NCBI GenBank assembly: GCA_029961685.1
Contig: JARWKL010000008.1
Span: 25,369,119-25,433,118 of the forward strand
Length of the DNA: 64,000 bases
Direction: 5' to 3'
From: Aristolochia californica
Lineage: Eukaryota; Streptophyta; Magnoliopsida; Piperales; Aristolochiaceae
Shown: piece by piece, positions 51,801 to 63,037 of the stretch
Numbering within the stretch: the stretch's first letter is position 1
How the letters are laid out: the number at the start of each line of letters is the position of its first letter
Position numbers and translations under genes: made by a program
The notes under the pieces: generated by a model
Database searches by the model: none
Told to the model about the DNA's origin: nothing
What the model saw: only the letters and a program-made list of their open reading frames with translations

Positions 51801-52377
51801 AAAAATGATATAAGGTAAATAGATCGCAACAAAATGAAAATTTTAGAGTTTAAGTATGCAAAAAAAATTGAAAACTATTATAAATTTTAGTGAACAAAAT
51901 TATTTCACGCACTAAAAATGAACACAAAAGTTTTGTTATCAATGTTTGGGAAATTCGATTAGTACAACTCCTAATAGCTTGGTGGAATTTTATAGGAAAG
52001 AGACTTCTAACTGATCCTAACATATTTTAAATGTGCTGGATATGCATACCAGAAACATGTTGAGAATGCAAGTGACCTAATGATCCAAAAATTTCAAGGA
52101 GTAGAAAAAAAATCTCAAGTTAACGTGTGGTTGGATATTTACCAGAGCCAAACAACCCACTTTTTGCCAATCCTTAAAAATCACAGATACTTTTTGGAAT
52201 TATCTCTCTCAGTATTTGTATAATTTTATTTTGGAGGTTCTGTTTTTTTTTCAGATCCAAACTTGAGTTTTCACACTCCCAATTTTTTCATAAACAAAAA
52301 AGATATAACGCAAATAGATAGCAACATAGTGAAAATTTTAGAGTTTATGTATGCAAAAGAATATGAAAACTATAATA
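48888..52377. repeat. Seven-unit block S1-S2-S3E-(S2/T2)-T3-(T4/S1)-(S2/S4)
   Basis: Units at 48888 (S1), 49390 (S2), 49885 (S3E; head mixes ttatttcaagcac with aacacaaaag), 50385 (S2 head, T2 tail with catataacaacttg and atcgaaac), 50885 (T3), 51381 (T4 head, S1 tail) and 51883 (S2/S4 hybrid), 3490 bp. The order matches the flanks and core of 37033-46928 without the amplification and without the 182-bp T1 form. Confidence 0.8.
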
Positions 52378-55300
52378 AATGTAAGTGAAGCAAATTATTT
52401 CACACACTAAAATGAATTCCAAAGTTTTGTAATCCATGTTTGGGAAATTCCACTAGTACAACCCTTAATAGCTTGGTGGAATTTTATTGGAAAGAGACTT
52501 CTAACTGATCCTAACATGTTTTAAATGTGGTGGATATGCATGCAAGAAACATGTTGAGGATGCAACTGATCTAATGATCCATAAATTTCAAGGAGTAGAA
52601 AAAATTAAATTCTCAAGTTAACGTGTGGTTGGATATTTACAAGAGCCAAACAACCCACTTTTTTACAATCCTTAAAAATCACAGATATTTTTTAGAATTA
52701 TCTCCCTCAGCATTTGTGCATTTCCATTTTTGATGTTCAAATTTTTTTGTTTCAGATCCAAACTAGAGTTTTCACTCTCTCCTTTTTTCTCTAAACAAAA
52801 AAGATATAAGGCAAATAGATCGCAACAAAATGAAAATTTTAGTGTTTATGTATGCAAAAAAATTTGAAAACTATAATAAATGTAAGTGAAGAAAATTATT
52901 TCACGCACTAAAAATGAACACAAAAATTTTGTTATCCATGTTTTGGAAATTCGATTAGTACAACCCCTAATAGCTTGGTGGAATTTTATAGGAAAGAGAC
53001 TTCTAACTAATCCTAACATGTTTTAAATGTGGTGGATATGCATGTCAGAAACATGTTGAGAATGAAAGTGACCTAATGATCCAAAAATATCTAGGAGTAC
53101 AAAAAAATAAATTCTCAAGTTAACGCGTGGTTGGATATTTACCAGAGCCAAACAACCCACTTGTTGCCAATCCTTAAAAATCACAGAAACTTTTTGGAAT
53201 TATCTCTCTCGGCATTTGTGCATTTCCATTTTGGAAATTCAGTTTATTTTTTCAGATCCAAACTTGAGTTTTCACTCTCCCATTTTTTTAATAAACAAAT
53301 AAGATATTAGGCAAATAGTTCGCAACAAAGTGAAAATTTTAGAATTTATGTATGCAAAAAAATATGAAAACTATAATAAATGTAAGTGAAGAAAATTATT
53401 TCAAGCACTAATATGAACTACAAAGTTTTGTAATTCATGTTTGGGAAATTCCACTAGTACAACCCGAAATAGCTTGGTGGAATTTTGTGGGAAAGAGACT
53501 TCTAACTGATCCTAACATGTTTTAAATGTGGTGGATATGCATGCCAGAAACATGTTGCGAATGCAAGTGACCTAATGATCCAAAAATTTCAAAGAGTAGA
53601 AAAAACTAAATTCTCTAGTTAACGTGTGGTTGGATATTTACCAAAGCCAAACTACCCACTTTTTACCATTCCTTAAAAATCACAGATACTTTTGGAATTA
53701 TCTCTCTCAGCGTTTGTGCATTTCCATTTTTGATGTTCAATTTTTTTTTTCAGATCCAAACATGAGTTTTCTCTCTCCCATTTTTCTCGTAAACAAAAAT
53801 GATATAAGGCAAATAGATCGCAACAAAATGAAAATTTTAGAGTTCATGTATGCAAAAAAATTTGAAAACTATAATAAATGTTAGTGAAGAAAATTATTTC
53901 ACGCACTAAAAATGAACACAAAAGTTTTGTTGTCCATGTTTGGGAAATTCGATTAGTACAACCCCTAATAGCTTGGTGGAATTTTATAGGAAAGAGACTT
54001 CTAACTGATCCTAACATGTTTTATGTGGTGGATATGCATGCCAGAAACATGTTGAGAATGAAAGTGACCTAATGATCCAAAAATTTCTAGGAGTACAAAA
54101 AAATAAATGCTCAAGTTAACGTGTGGTTGGATATTTACCAGAGCCAAACAACCCACTTTTTGCCAATCCTTAAAAATCACAGATACTTTTTGGAATTATC
54201 TCTCTCAGCATTTGTGCATTTCTATTTTGGAACTTCAATTTTTTTTTTCAGATCCAAACTTGAGTTTTCACTCTCCCATTTTTGTCATAAACAAAAAAGT
54301 TATAAGGCAAATAGATGGCAACAAAGTGACAATTTTAGAGTTTATGGATGCAAAAAAAAAATGAAAACTATAAAAAATGTAAGTGAAACAAATTATTTCA
54401 AGCACTGAAATGAACTCCAAAGTTTTGTAATACATGTTTGGGAAATTCCACTAGTACAACCCGAAATAGCTTGGTGGAATTTTATAGGAAAGAGACTTCT
54501 AACTGATCTTAACACGTTTTAAATGTGGTGGATATGCATGCTAGAAAGATATTGAAGATGCAAGTGACCTAATGATCCAAAAATTTCAAGGAGTAGAAAA
54601 AACTAAATTCTCTAGTTAACGTGTGATTGGATATTTACCAAAGTCAAACTACCCACTTTTTACCAATCCTTAAAAATCACAGATACTTTTGGGATTATCT
54701 CTCTCAGCATTTGTGAATTTCCATTTTGGATGTTCAAATTTATTTTTCAGATCCAAACTTGTGTTTTCTCTCTCCCATTTTTCTCGTAAACAAAAATGAT
54801 ATAAGGCAAATAGATCGCAACAAAATGAAAATTTTAGAGTTTATATATGCAAAAAAAGTTGAAAACTATAATAAATGTAAGTGAAGAAACTTATTTCACG
54901 GACTAAAAATGAACAGAAAATTTTTGTTATCCATGTTTGGAAAATTCGATTAGTACATCCCCTAATAGCTTGGGGGAATTATATAAGAAAGAGACTTCTA
55001 ACTGATCCTCAAATGTTTTAAATGTGCAGGATATGCTTGCCAGACGCTTGTTGAGGATGCAAGTAACCTAATGATCCAAAAATTTCAAGGAGTAGAAAAA
55101 ATTAAATTCTCAAGTTAACGTGTGCTTGGATATTTACAAAAGCCAAACAACCCACTTTTTTACTATCCTTAAAAATCATAGATACTTTTTAGAATTATCT
55201 CTGTTAGCATTTGTGCATTTCCATTTTGGATCTTCAATTTTTTTTGTTTAAGATCAAAAATTGAGTTTTCACTCTCTCATTTTTTCTCGTAAATAAATAT

Positions 55301-56876
55301 GATATAAGTCAAATAGATCGCAACAAAATGAAAATTTTAGAGTTTAAGTATGCAAAAAAATTTGAAAACTATAATAAATGTAAGTGAGGAAAATTATTTC
55401 ACGCACTAAAAATGAACACAAAAGTTTTGTTATCCATGTTTGGGAAATTCGATTAGTACAACCCCTAATAGCTTGGTGGAATTTTATAGGAAAGAGACTT
55501 CTAACTGATCCTATCATGGTTTAAATGTGGTGGATATGCATGCCAGAAACATGTTGAGAATGAAAGTGACCTAATGATCCAAAAACTTCTAGGAGTACAA
55601 ATAAATAAATTCTCTAGTTAATGTGTGGTTGGATATTTACCATAGCCAAACAACCCACTTTTTGCAAATCCTTAAAAATCACCAATACTTTTTGGAATTA
55701 TCTCTCTCAGCATTTTTGCATTTCCATTTTGGAAGTTCAGTTATTTTTTCAGATCCAAACTTGAGTTTTCAATCTCCCATTTTTCTCATAAACAAAAAAA
55801 GAAAGAAGGAAATAGATCGCAACAAAGGGAAAATTTTAGAGTTTATGTGTGCAAAAAAATATGAAAACTATAATAAATGTAAGTGAAGAAAATTATTTCA
55901 TGGACTAAAAATGAACACAAAAGTTTTGTTATCCATGGTTTGGAAATTCCATTACTACAACCCCTAATAGCTTGGTGGAATTTTATAGAAAAGAGACTTC
56001 TAAGTGATCCTAACATGTTTTAAATGTGGTGGGTATGCATGCCAGAAACATGTTGAGGATGCACGTAACCTAATGATCCATAAATTTCAAGGCATAGAAA
56101 AAATTAAATTCTCAAGTTAACGAGTGGTTGGATATTTACAACAGCCAAACAACCCACTTTTTTACTATCCTAAAAAATCATAGATAATTTTTAGAATTAT
56201 CTCTCTTACCATTTGTGCTTTTCCATTTCGGATGTTCAAATTTTTTTGTTTCAGATCCAAACTTGAGTTTTCACTCTCTAATTTTTTCTCGTAAATAAAA
56301 ATGATATAAGGCAAATAGATCGCAACAAAATGAAAATTTTAGAGTTTACGTATGCAAAAAAATTTGAAATCTATAACAAATGTATGTGAAGAAAATTATT
56401 TCACGCACTAAAAATGAACACAAAAGTTTTGTTATCCATGTTTGGGAAATTCGATTAGTACAACCCCTAATAGCATGGTGGAATTTTATAGGAAAGAAAC
56501 TTCTAACTGATCCTAACATGTTTTAAATGTGGTGGATATGCATGCCAGAAACATGTTGAGGATGCAAGTGACCTAATGATAAAAAAATTTTATGGAGAAG
56601 AAAAAACTAAAATCTCTAGTTAACGTGTGGTAGGATATTTACCAGAGCCAAACAACCCACTTTTTGCAAATCCTTAAAAATCACAGATACTTTTTGGAAT
56701 TATCTCTCTCAGCATTTGTGCATTTCCATTTTGGAAGTTCAGTTATTTTTTCAGATCCAAACTTGAGTTTTCAGTCTCCCATTTTTCTCATAAACAAAAA
56801 AGATATAAGGAAATAGATCGCAACAAAGTGAAAATTTTAGAGTTTATTTATGGAAAATAATATGAAAACTATAATA
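52378..56876. repeat. Irregular nine-unit block
   Basis: Units at 52378 (S1), 52879 (S2), 53379 (S3-like; head has ttccactag and cgaaatag), 53877 (S2), 54376 (S3E-like), 54874 (S2 head, S1-type tail with tttttactatcc), 55377 (S2/S4-like), 55876 (T4-like head with gtgggtatgc; tail tttttactatcc) and 56379 (S2/S4 hybrid). The S2-S3 pair is repeated at 52879/53877. Some reads by class are mixed, so assignments here are weaker than elsewhere. Confidence 0.68.
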
Positions 56877-57876
56877 AATGTAAGTGAAGCAAATTATATC
56901 ACGCACTAAAATGAACTCCAAAGTTTTGTAATCCATGTTTGTGAAATTCCACTAGTACAACCCCTAATAGCTTGGTGGAATTTAATAGGAAAGAGACTTC
57001 TAACTGATCCTAACATGTTTTGAATGTGGTGGATATGTATGCCAGAAACATGTTGAGGATGGAAGTGACCTAATGATCTATAAATATCAAGGAGTAGAAA
57101 AAATTAAATTCTCAAGTTAATGTGTGGTTGGATATTTACCAGATCCAAACAACCCACTTTTTTACAATCCTTAAAAATCACAGATACTTTTTAGAATTAT
57201 CTCTCTCAGCATTTGTGCATTTCCATTTTGGATGTTCAAATTTTTTTGTTTCAGATCCATACTAGAGTTTTCACTCTCTCCTTTTTTCTCGTAAACAAAA
57301 AAGGTATAACGCAAATAGATCGCAACAAAATGAAAATTTTAGTGTTTAAGTATGCAAAAAAATTTGAAAACTATAGTAAATGTAAGTGAAGAAAATTATT
57401 TCACGCACTAAAAATGAACTCCAAACTTTTGTTATCCATGTTTGGGAAATTCGATTAGAACAAACCCTAAAACTCTGTGGAATTTTTTAGGAAAGAGACT
57501 TCTAACTAATCCTAACATGTTCTAAATGTGGTGGATATACATGCCAGAAGCATGTTGAGGATGTAAGTGACCTAATGATCCAAAAATTTTAAGGAGTAGA
57601 AAAACCGAAATTCTCTAGTTAACGTGTGGTTGGATATTTACTAGAGCCAAACAACCCACTTTTTGCCAATCCTTAAAAATCACAGATACTTTTTGGAATT
57701 ATCTCTCTCAGCATTTGTGCATTTCTATTTTAGAAGTTCCGTTTTTTTTTTCAGATCCAAACTTGAGTTTTCAATCTCCCATTTTTCTCATAAACAAAAA
57801 AGATATAAGGAAATAGATCACAACAAAGTGAAAATTTTAGAGTTTATGTTTGAAAAATAATATGAAAACTATAATA
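56877..57876. repeat. HOR dimer S1 - S4
   Basis: Units at 56877 (S1) and 57379 (S4 head aactccaaac with a six-T run; tail agaagttccg, caatctccc, aaggaaatag). S2 and S3 are absent. Confidence 0.77.
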
Positions 57877-59375
57877 AATGTAAGTGAAGCAAATTATTTC
57901 ACGCACTAAAATGAACTCAAAAGTTTTGTAATCCATGTTTGGGAAATTCCACTAGTACAACCCTAATAGCTTGGTGGAATTTTATAGGAAAGAGACTTCT
58001 AACTGATCCTAACATGTTTTAAATGTGGTGGATATGCATGCCAGAAACATGTTGAGGATGGATGTCACCTAATGATCCATAAATTTCAAGGAGTAGAAAA
58101 AATTAAATTCTCAAGGTAACGTGTGGTTGGATAATTACCAGAGCCAAACAACCCACTTTTTTAAAATCCTTAAAAGTCATAGATACTTTTTAGAATTATC
58201 TCTCTCAGCCTTTGTGCATTTCCATTTTGGAACTTCAAATTTTTTTGTTTCAGATCCAAACTAGAGTTTTCACTCTCTCCTTTTTTCTCGTAAACAAAAA
58301 AGATATAAGGCAAATAGATCACAACAAATTGAAAATTTAAGAGTTTAATTATCCAAAAATATTGAGAACTATAATAAACTTAAGTGAAGAAAATCATTTC
58401 ACGTACTAAAAATGAACACAAAAGTTTTGTTATCCATGTTTGGGAAATTCGATTAGTACAACCCCTAATAGCGTGGTGGAAGTTTTTAGGAAAGAGATTT
58501 CTAACTGATCCTAACATATTTCAAATGTGGTGGATATGCATGCCAAAAACATGTTGAGGAGGCAAATGACCTAATGATCAAAAAATTTTAAGGAGTAGAA
58601 AAAATTAAATTCTCTAGTCAACGTGTGGTTGGATATTTACCAATGCCAAACTACCAACTTTTTGCCAATTCTTAAAAATCACAGATACTTTTGAAATTAT
58701 CTCTCTCATCATTTGTGCATTTCCATTTTGGATGTTCAATTTTTTTTTTTCAGATCCAAACTAGAGTTTTTCTCTCCCTTTTTTCTCGTAAACAAAAATG
58801 ATATAAGGCAAATAGATCGCAACAAAATGAAAATTTTAGAGTTTATGTATGCAAAAAAATTTTAAAATTATAATAAATGTTAGTGAAGAAAATTATTTCA
58901 CTCACTAAAAATGAACTCAAAACTTTGGTTATCCATGTTTGGGAAATTCGATTAGTACAACCCCTAATGGCTCGGTGGAATTTTGTAGGAAAGAGACTTC
59001 TAACTTATCCTAACATGTTTTAAATGTGGTGGATATGCATGCTAGAAACATGTTGAGGATGCAAGTGACCTAATGATCCAAAAATTTCAAGGAGTAGAAA
59101 AAACTAAATTCTCTAGTTAACGTGTGGTTGGATATTTACCTGAGCCAAACAACCCACTTTTTGCCAATCCTTAAAAATCACAGATACTTTTTGGAATTAT
59201 CTCTCTCAGCATTTGTGCATTTCCTTTTTGGAAGTTCAGTTTTTTTTTTTCAGATCCAAACTTGAGTTTTCAATCTCCCATTTTTCTCATAAACAAAAAA
59301 GATATAAGGAAATAGATCGCAAATAAGTGAAAATTTTAGAGTTTATATATGCAAATTAATATGAAAACTATAATA
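57877..59375. repeat. HOR trimer S1 - S2/S3 hybrid - S4
   Basis: Units at 57877, 58377 and 58876, 1499 bp. The hybrid has gatttctaac and aacatatttcaaatg, the same exchange point as the trimers at 15-37 kb, 20 kb or more away. Its tail reads aaactagag instead of aaactggag. Confidence 0.83.
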
Positions 59376-60853
59376 AATGTAAGTGAAGCAAATTATTTCA
59401 CGCACTAAAATGAACTCCAAAGTTTTGTAATCCATGTTTGGGAAATTCCACTAGTACAACCCCTAATAGCTTGGTGGAATTTTATAAAAAAGAGACTTCT
59501 AACTGATCCTAACATGTTTTAAATGTGGTGGATATGCATTCCAGAAACATGTTGAGGATGGAAGTGACCTAATGATCCATAAATTTGATGGAGTAGAAAA
59601 AATTAAATTCTCAAGTTAACGTGTGGTTGGATATTTACCAGAGCCAAACAACCCACTTTTTTACAATCCTTAAAAATCACAGATACTTTTTAGAATTATC
59701 TCTCTCAGCATTTGTGCATTTCCATTTTGGATGTTCAAACTAGAGTTTTCACTCTCTCCTTTTTTCTCGTAAAAAAAAGATATAAGCCTAATAGATCGCA
59801 ACAAAATGAAAATTTTAGAGTTTAAATATACAAAAAAATTTGAAAACTATAATAAATTTAAATGAAGAAAATTATTTCACGCACTAAAAATGAACACAAA
59901 AGTTTTGTTGTCCGTGTTTAGGAAATTCGATTAGTACAACCCCTTGTAGCTTGGTGAAATTTTTGAGGAAAGAGACTTCGCACTGATCCTAACATGTTTT
60001 AAATGTGATGGATATGCATGCCAGAAACATGTTGAGAATGAAAGTGTCCTAATGATTCAAAAATTTCTAGGAGTACAAAAAAATAAATTCTCAAGTTAAA
60101 GTGTGGTTGGAAATTTACCAGAGCCAAACAACCCACTTTTTGCCAATCCTTGAAAATCACCAATACTTGTTGGAATTATCTTTCTCAGTATTTTTGCATT
60201 TCCATTTTGGAAGTTCAGTTTTTTTTTTTCAGATCCAAATTTGAGTTTTCACTCTCCCATTTTTGTCATAAACAAAAAAGATATAAGGCAAATAGATCGC
60301 AATAAAGTGAAAATTTTAGAGTTTATGTGTGCAAAAAAATATGAAAACTATAATAAATGTAAGTGAAGCAAATTGTTTCAAGCACTAAAATGTACTCCAA
60401 AGTTTTGTAATCCATGTTTGGGAAATTCCAATAGTACAACCCTAAATAGTTTGGAGGAATTTAATAGGAAAGAGACTTCTAACTGATCCTAACATTTTTT
60501 ATATGTGGTGGATATGCATGCCAGAAACATGTTGAGGATTCAAGTGACCTAGTGATCCAAAAATTTTAAGGAGTAGAAAAAACTAAATTCTCTAGTTAAC
60601 ATGTGGTTGGATATTTAACAAAGCCAAACTACACACTTTTTGCCAATCCTTAAAAATCACAGATACTTTTGGAATTATCTCTCTCAGCATTTGTGCATTT
60701 CCATTTTGGATGTTCAAATTTTTTTTTCAGATCCAAACTTGAGTTTTCTCTCTCCCATTTTTCTCGTAAACAAAAATGATATAAGGCAAATAGCTCGCAA
60801 CAAAATGAAAATTTTAGAGTTTATGTTTGCAAAAAAATTTGAAAACTATAATA
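59376..60853. repeat. HOR block S1 - S2 - S3E
   Basis: Units at 59376 (S1, 479 bp), 59855 (S2) and 60356 (S3E, atagctcgc). In the S1 unit 21 bp are missing at about 59740, where gttcaaa joins ctagag. The lost piece lies between two copies of caaa, as expected for slippage or end-joining. The block is followed by a short T1 unit, as at 37033-38516. Confidence 0.85.
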
Positions 60854-61035
60854 AATTTAAGTAAAGAAAATTATTTCACGCACTAAAAATGAACACAAAA
60901 GTTTTGTTATCCATGTTAGGGAAATTCGATTAGTACAACCCCTAATAGCTTGGTGGAATTTTATAGGAAAGCGACTTCTAACTGATCCTTACAAGTTTTA
61001 TATGTGCTGGATATGCATGCCAAAAACATGTTGAG
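60854..61035. repeat. Short unit T1 (182 bp), isolated copy
   Basis: Same front (aacacaaaag, ttcgattag), same caagtttta and gtgctgg variants and same gagaatgcaagtgaag joint as the T1 units near 38-45 kb, but about 16 kb away from them. It shows the S3E-T1-T2 order is not confined to the amplified block. Confidence 0.87.
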
Positions 61036-62533
61036 AATGCAAGTGAAGAAAATTATTTGACGCACTAAAAATGAACTGCAATGTTTTGGTATGCATGTTT
61101 GGGAAATTCCATCAGTACAACCCCTAATAGCTTTGTTGAATTTTATAGGAAAAAGACTTCTAACTGAACTTAACATGTATTAAATGTGGTGTATATGCAG
61201 GCCAGAAACTTGTTGAGGATTCAAGTGACCTAATGATCTAAAAATTTCAAGGAGTAGAAAAAATTAAATTCTGAAGTTAACCTGTGGTTGGATATTTACC
61301 AGAGCCAAACAACCCACTTTTTTCCTATCCTTAAAAATCACAAATACTTTTTGAATCAGCTCTCTCATTATTTGTGCATTTCCATTTTGGATGTTCAGAT
61401 TTTTTTTTTCATATCAAAACTTGAGTTTCTCTCTCCCGTTTTTGTCATAAACAAAAAAGATATAAGGCAAATAGGTCGAAACAAAATGACAATTTTTAGA
61501 GTTTATGTATGCAAAAAAATTAAAACTATAATAAATGTAAGTAAAGAAAAATTATTTCACGCTCTAAAAATGAACTCCAAAGTTTTGTCAAATCTGTTTG
61601 GGAAATTCCACTAGTACAACCCCTAATAGCTTGGTGGAATTTTATAGGAAAGAGACTTCTAAATGATCCTAACATGTTTTAAATTTGATGGATATGCATG
61701 CCAGAAACATATTGAGGATGCAAGCGACCTAATGGTCCAAAAATTTCATGGAGTAGAAAAAATTAAATTCTCAAGTTAACATGAGGTTGCATATTTACTA
61801 GATCCAAACAACCTAGTTTTTGCTTATCCTTAAAAATCACAGATACGTTTTGGAATTATGTCTCTCAGCATTTGTGCTTTTCCATTTTGGATGTTGTATT
61901 TTTCTTTCAGATCCGATCTTGAGTTTTCACTCTCCCAATTTTCTCGTAAAAACAAATGATATAAAGGAAAGATATCGCAACAAAATGAAAATTTAAGAGT
62001 TTATCTATGCATAAAAATTTGAAAACTATAATAAATGTAAGCGAAGAAAATTGTTTCACGTACTAAAAATGAACTCCAAAGTTTTGTTATCCATGTTCGG
62101 GAAATGCAATTATAACAACCCCTAATAGCTTGGTGGAATTTTAAAGGAAAGAGACTTCTAACCTATCCTAACATGTTTTAAATGTGATGGATATGCATGC
62201 CAGAAACATGTTAAGGATGCAAGTGACCTAATGATCAAAAATTTCAAGGATTAGAACAATTAAATTTTCAACTTAACGCGTGTTTCGATATTTACCAGAG
62301 CCAAACAACCCAGTTTTTGCCTATCCTTAAAAATCACAGATACTTTTTGGAATTATCTCTCTCAGCATTTGTGCATTTCCATTTTGGATGTTCATATTTT
62401 TTTTTCAGATCCAAACTTGATTTTTTGCTCTCCCATTTTTCTCATAAAAAAAAATTATATAAGGCAAAAGGATACCAACAAAATGAAAATTTTAGAGTTG
62501 ATTTATGCAAAAAAAAATATGAAAACTATGATA
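61036..62533. repeat. Island of left-domain-type units
   Basis: Units at 61036 (T2 head; tail catatcaaaacttgag, ttttgtcataaac, ataggtcgaaac, as in the units at 6000 and 13448), 61534 (taagtaaag; gcaagcgacc; ttgcttatcc) and 62034 (gttcatatttt, tttgctctccc, gttgatttatgc, as in the unit at 1002). It reads as a re-entry of left-domain sequence into the HOR array. Confidence 0.78.
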
Positions 62534-63037
62534 AATGTAAGTGAAGAAATGTTTTTCACGCACTAAAAATGAAATACAATGTTTTGTTATACATGTTCGG
62601 GAAATTCCACTAGTACAACCCCTAATAGCTTGGTGGAATTTTATAGAAAAAAGACTTCTAACTGATCCTAACATGTTTTAAATGTGGTGGATATGCTTGC
62701 CAGAAACATGTTGAGGATGCAAGTGACCTAATGATCCAAAAATTTCCAAGGAGTAGAAAAAATTAAATTCTCAAGTTAACGTGTGGTTGGATATTTACCA
62801 GAGCCAAACAACCCACTTTTTTACAATCCTTAAAAATCACAGATACTTTTTAGAATTATCTCTCTCAGCATTTTTGCATTTCCATTTTTGATGTACAAAT
62901 TTTTTTGTTTCAGATCCAAACTAGAGTTTTCACTCTCTCCTTTTTTGTCGTAAACAAAAAAGATATAAGGCAAATAGATCGCAACAAAATGAAAATTTTA
63001 GAGTTTAAGTATGCAAAAAAATATGAAAACTATAATA
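62534..63037. repeat. Left-type head / S1 tail hybrid unit
   Basis: The head (tttttcacgcac, caatgttttgttatac) resembles the unit at 1505. The tail is S1 (cacttttttacaatcc, T-tract-G-TTTCAG, aaactagag, gagtttaagtatgc). It marks the right end of the left-type island and the return to the S-class order. Confidence 0.8.
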
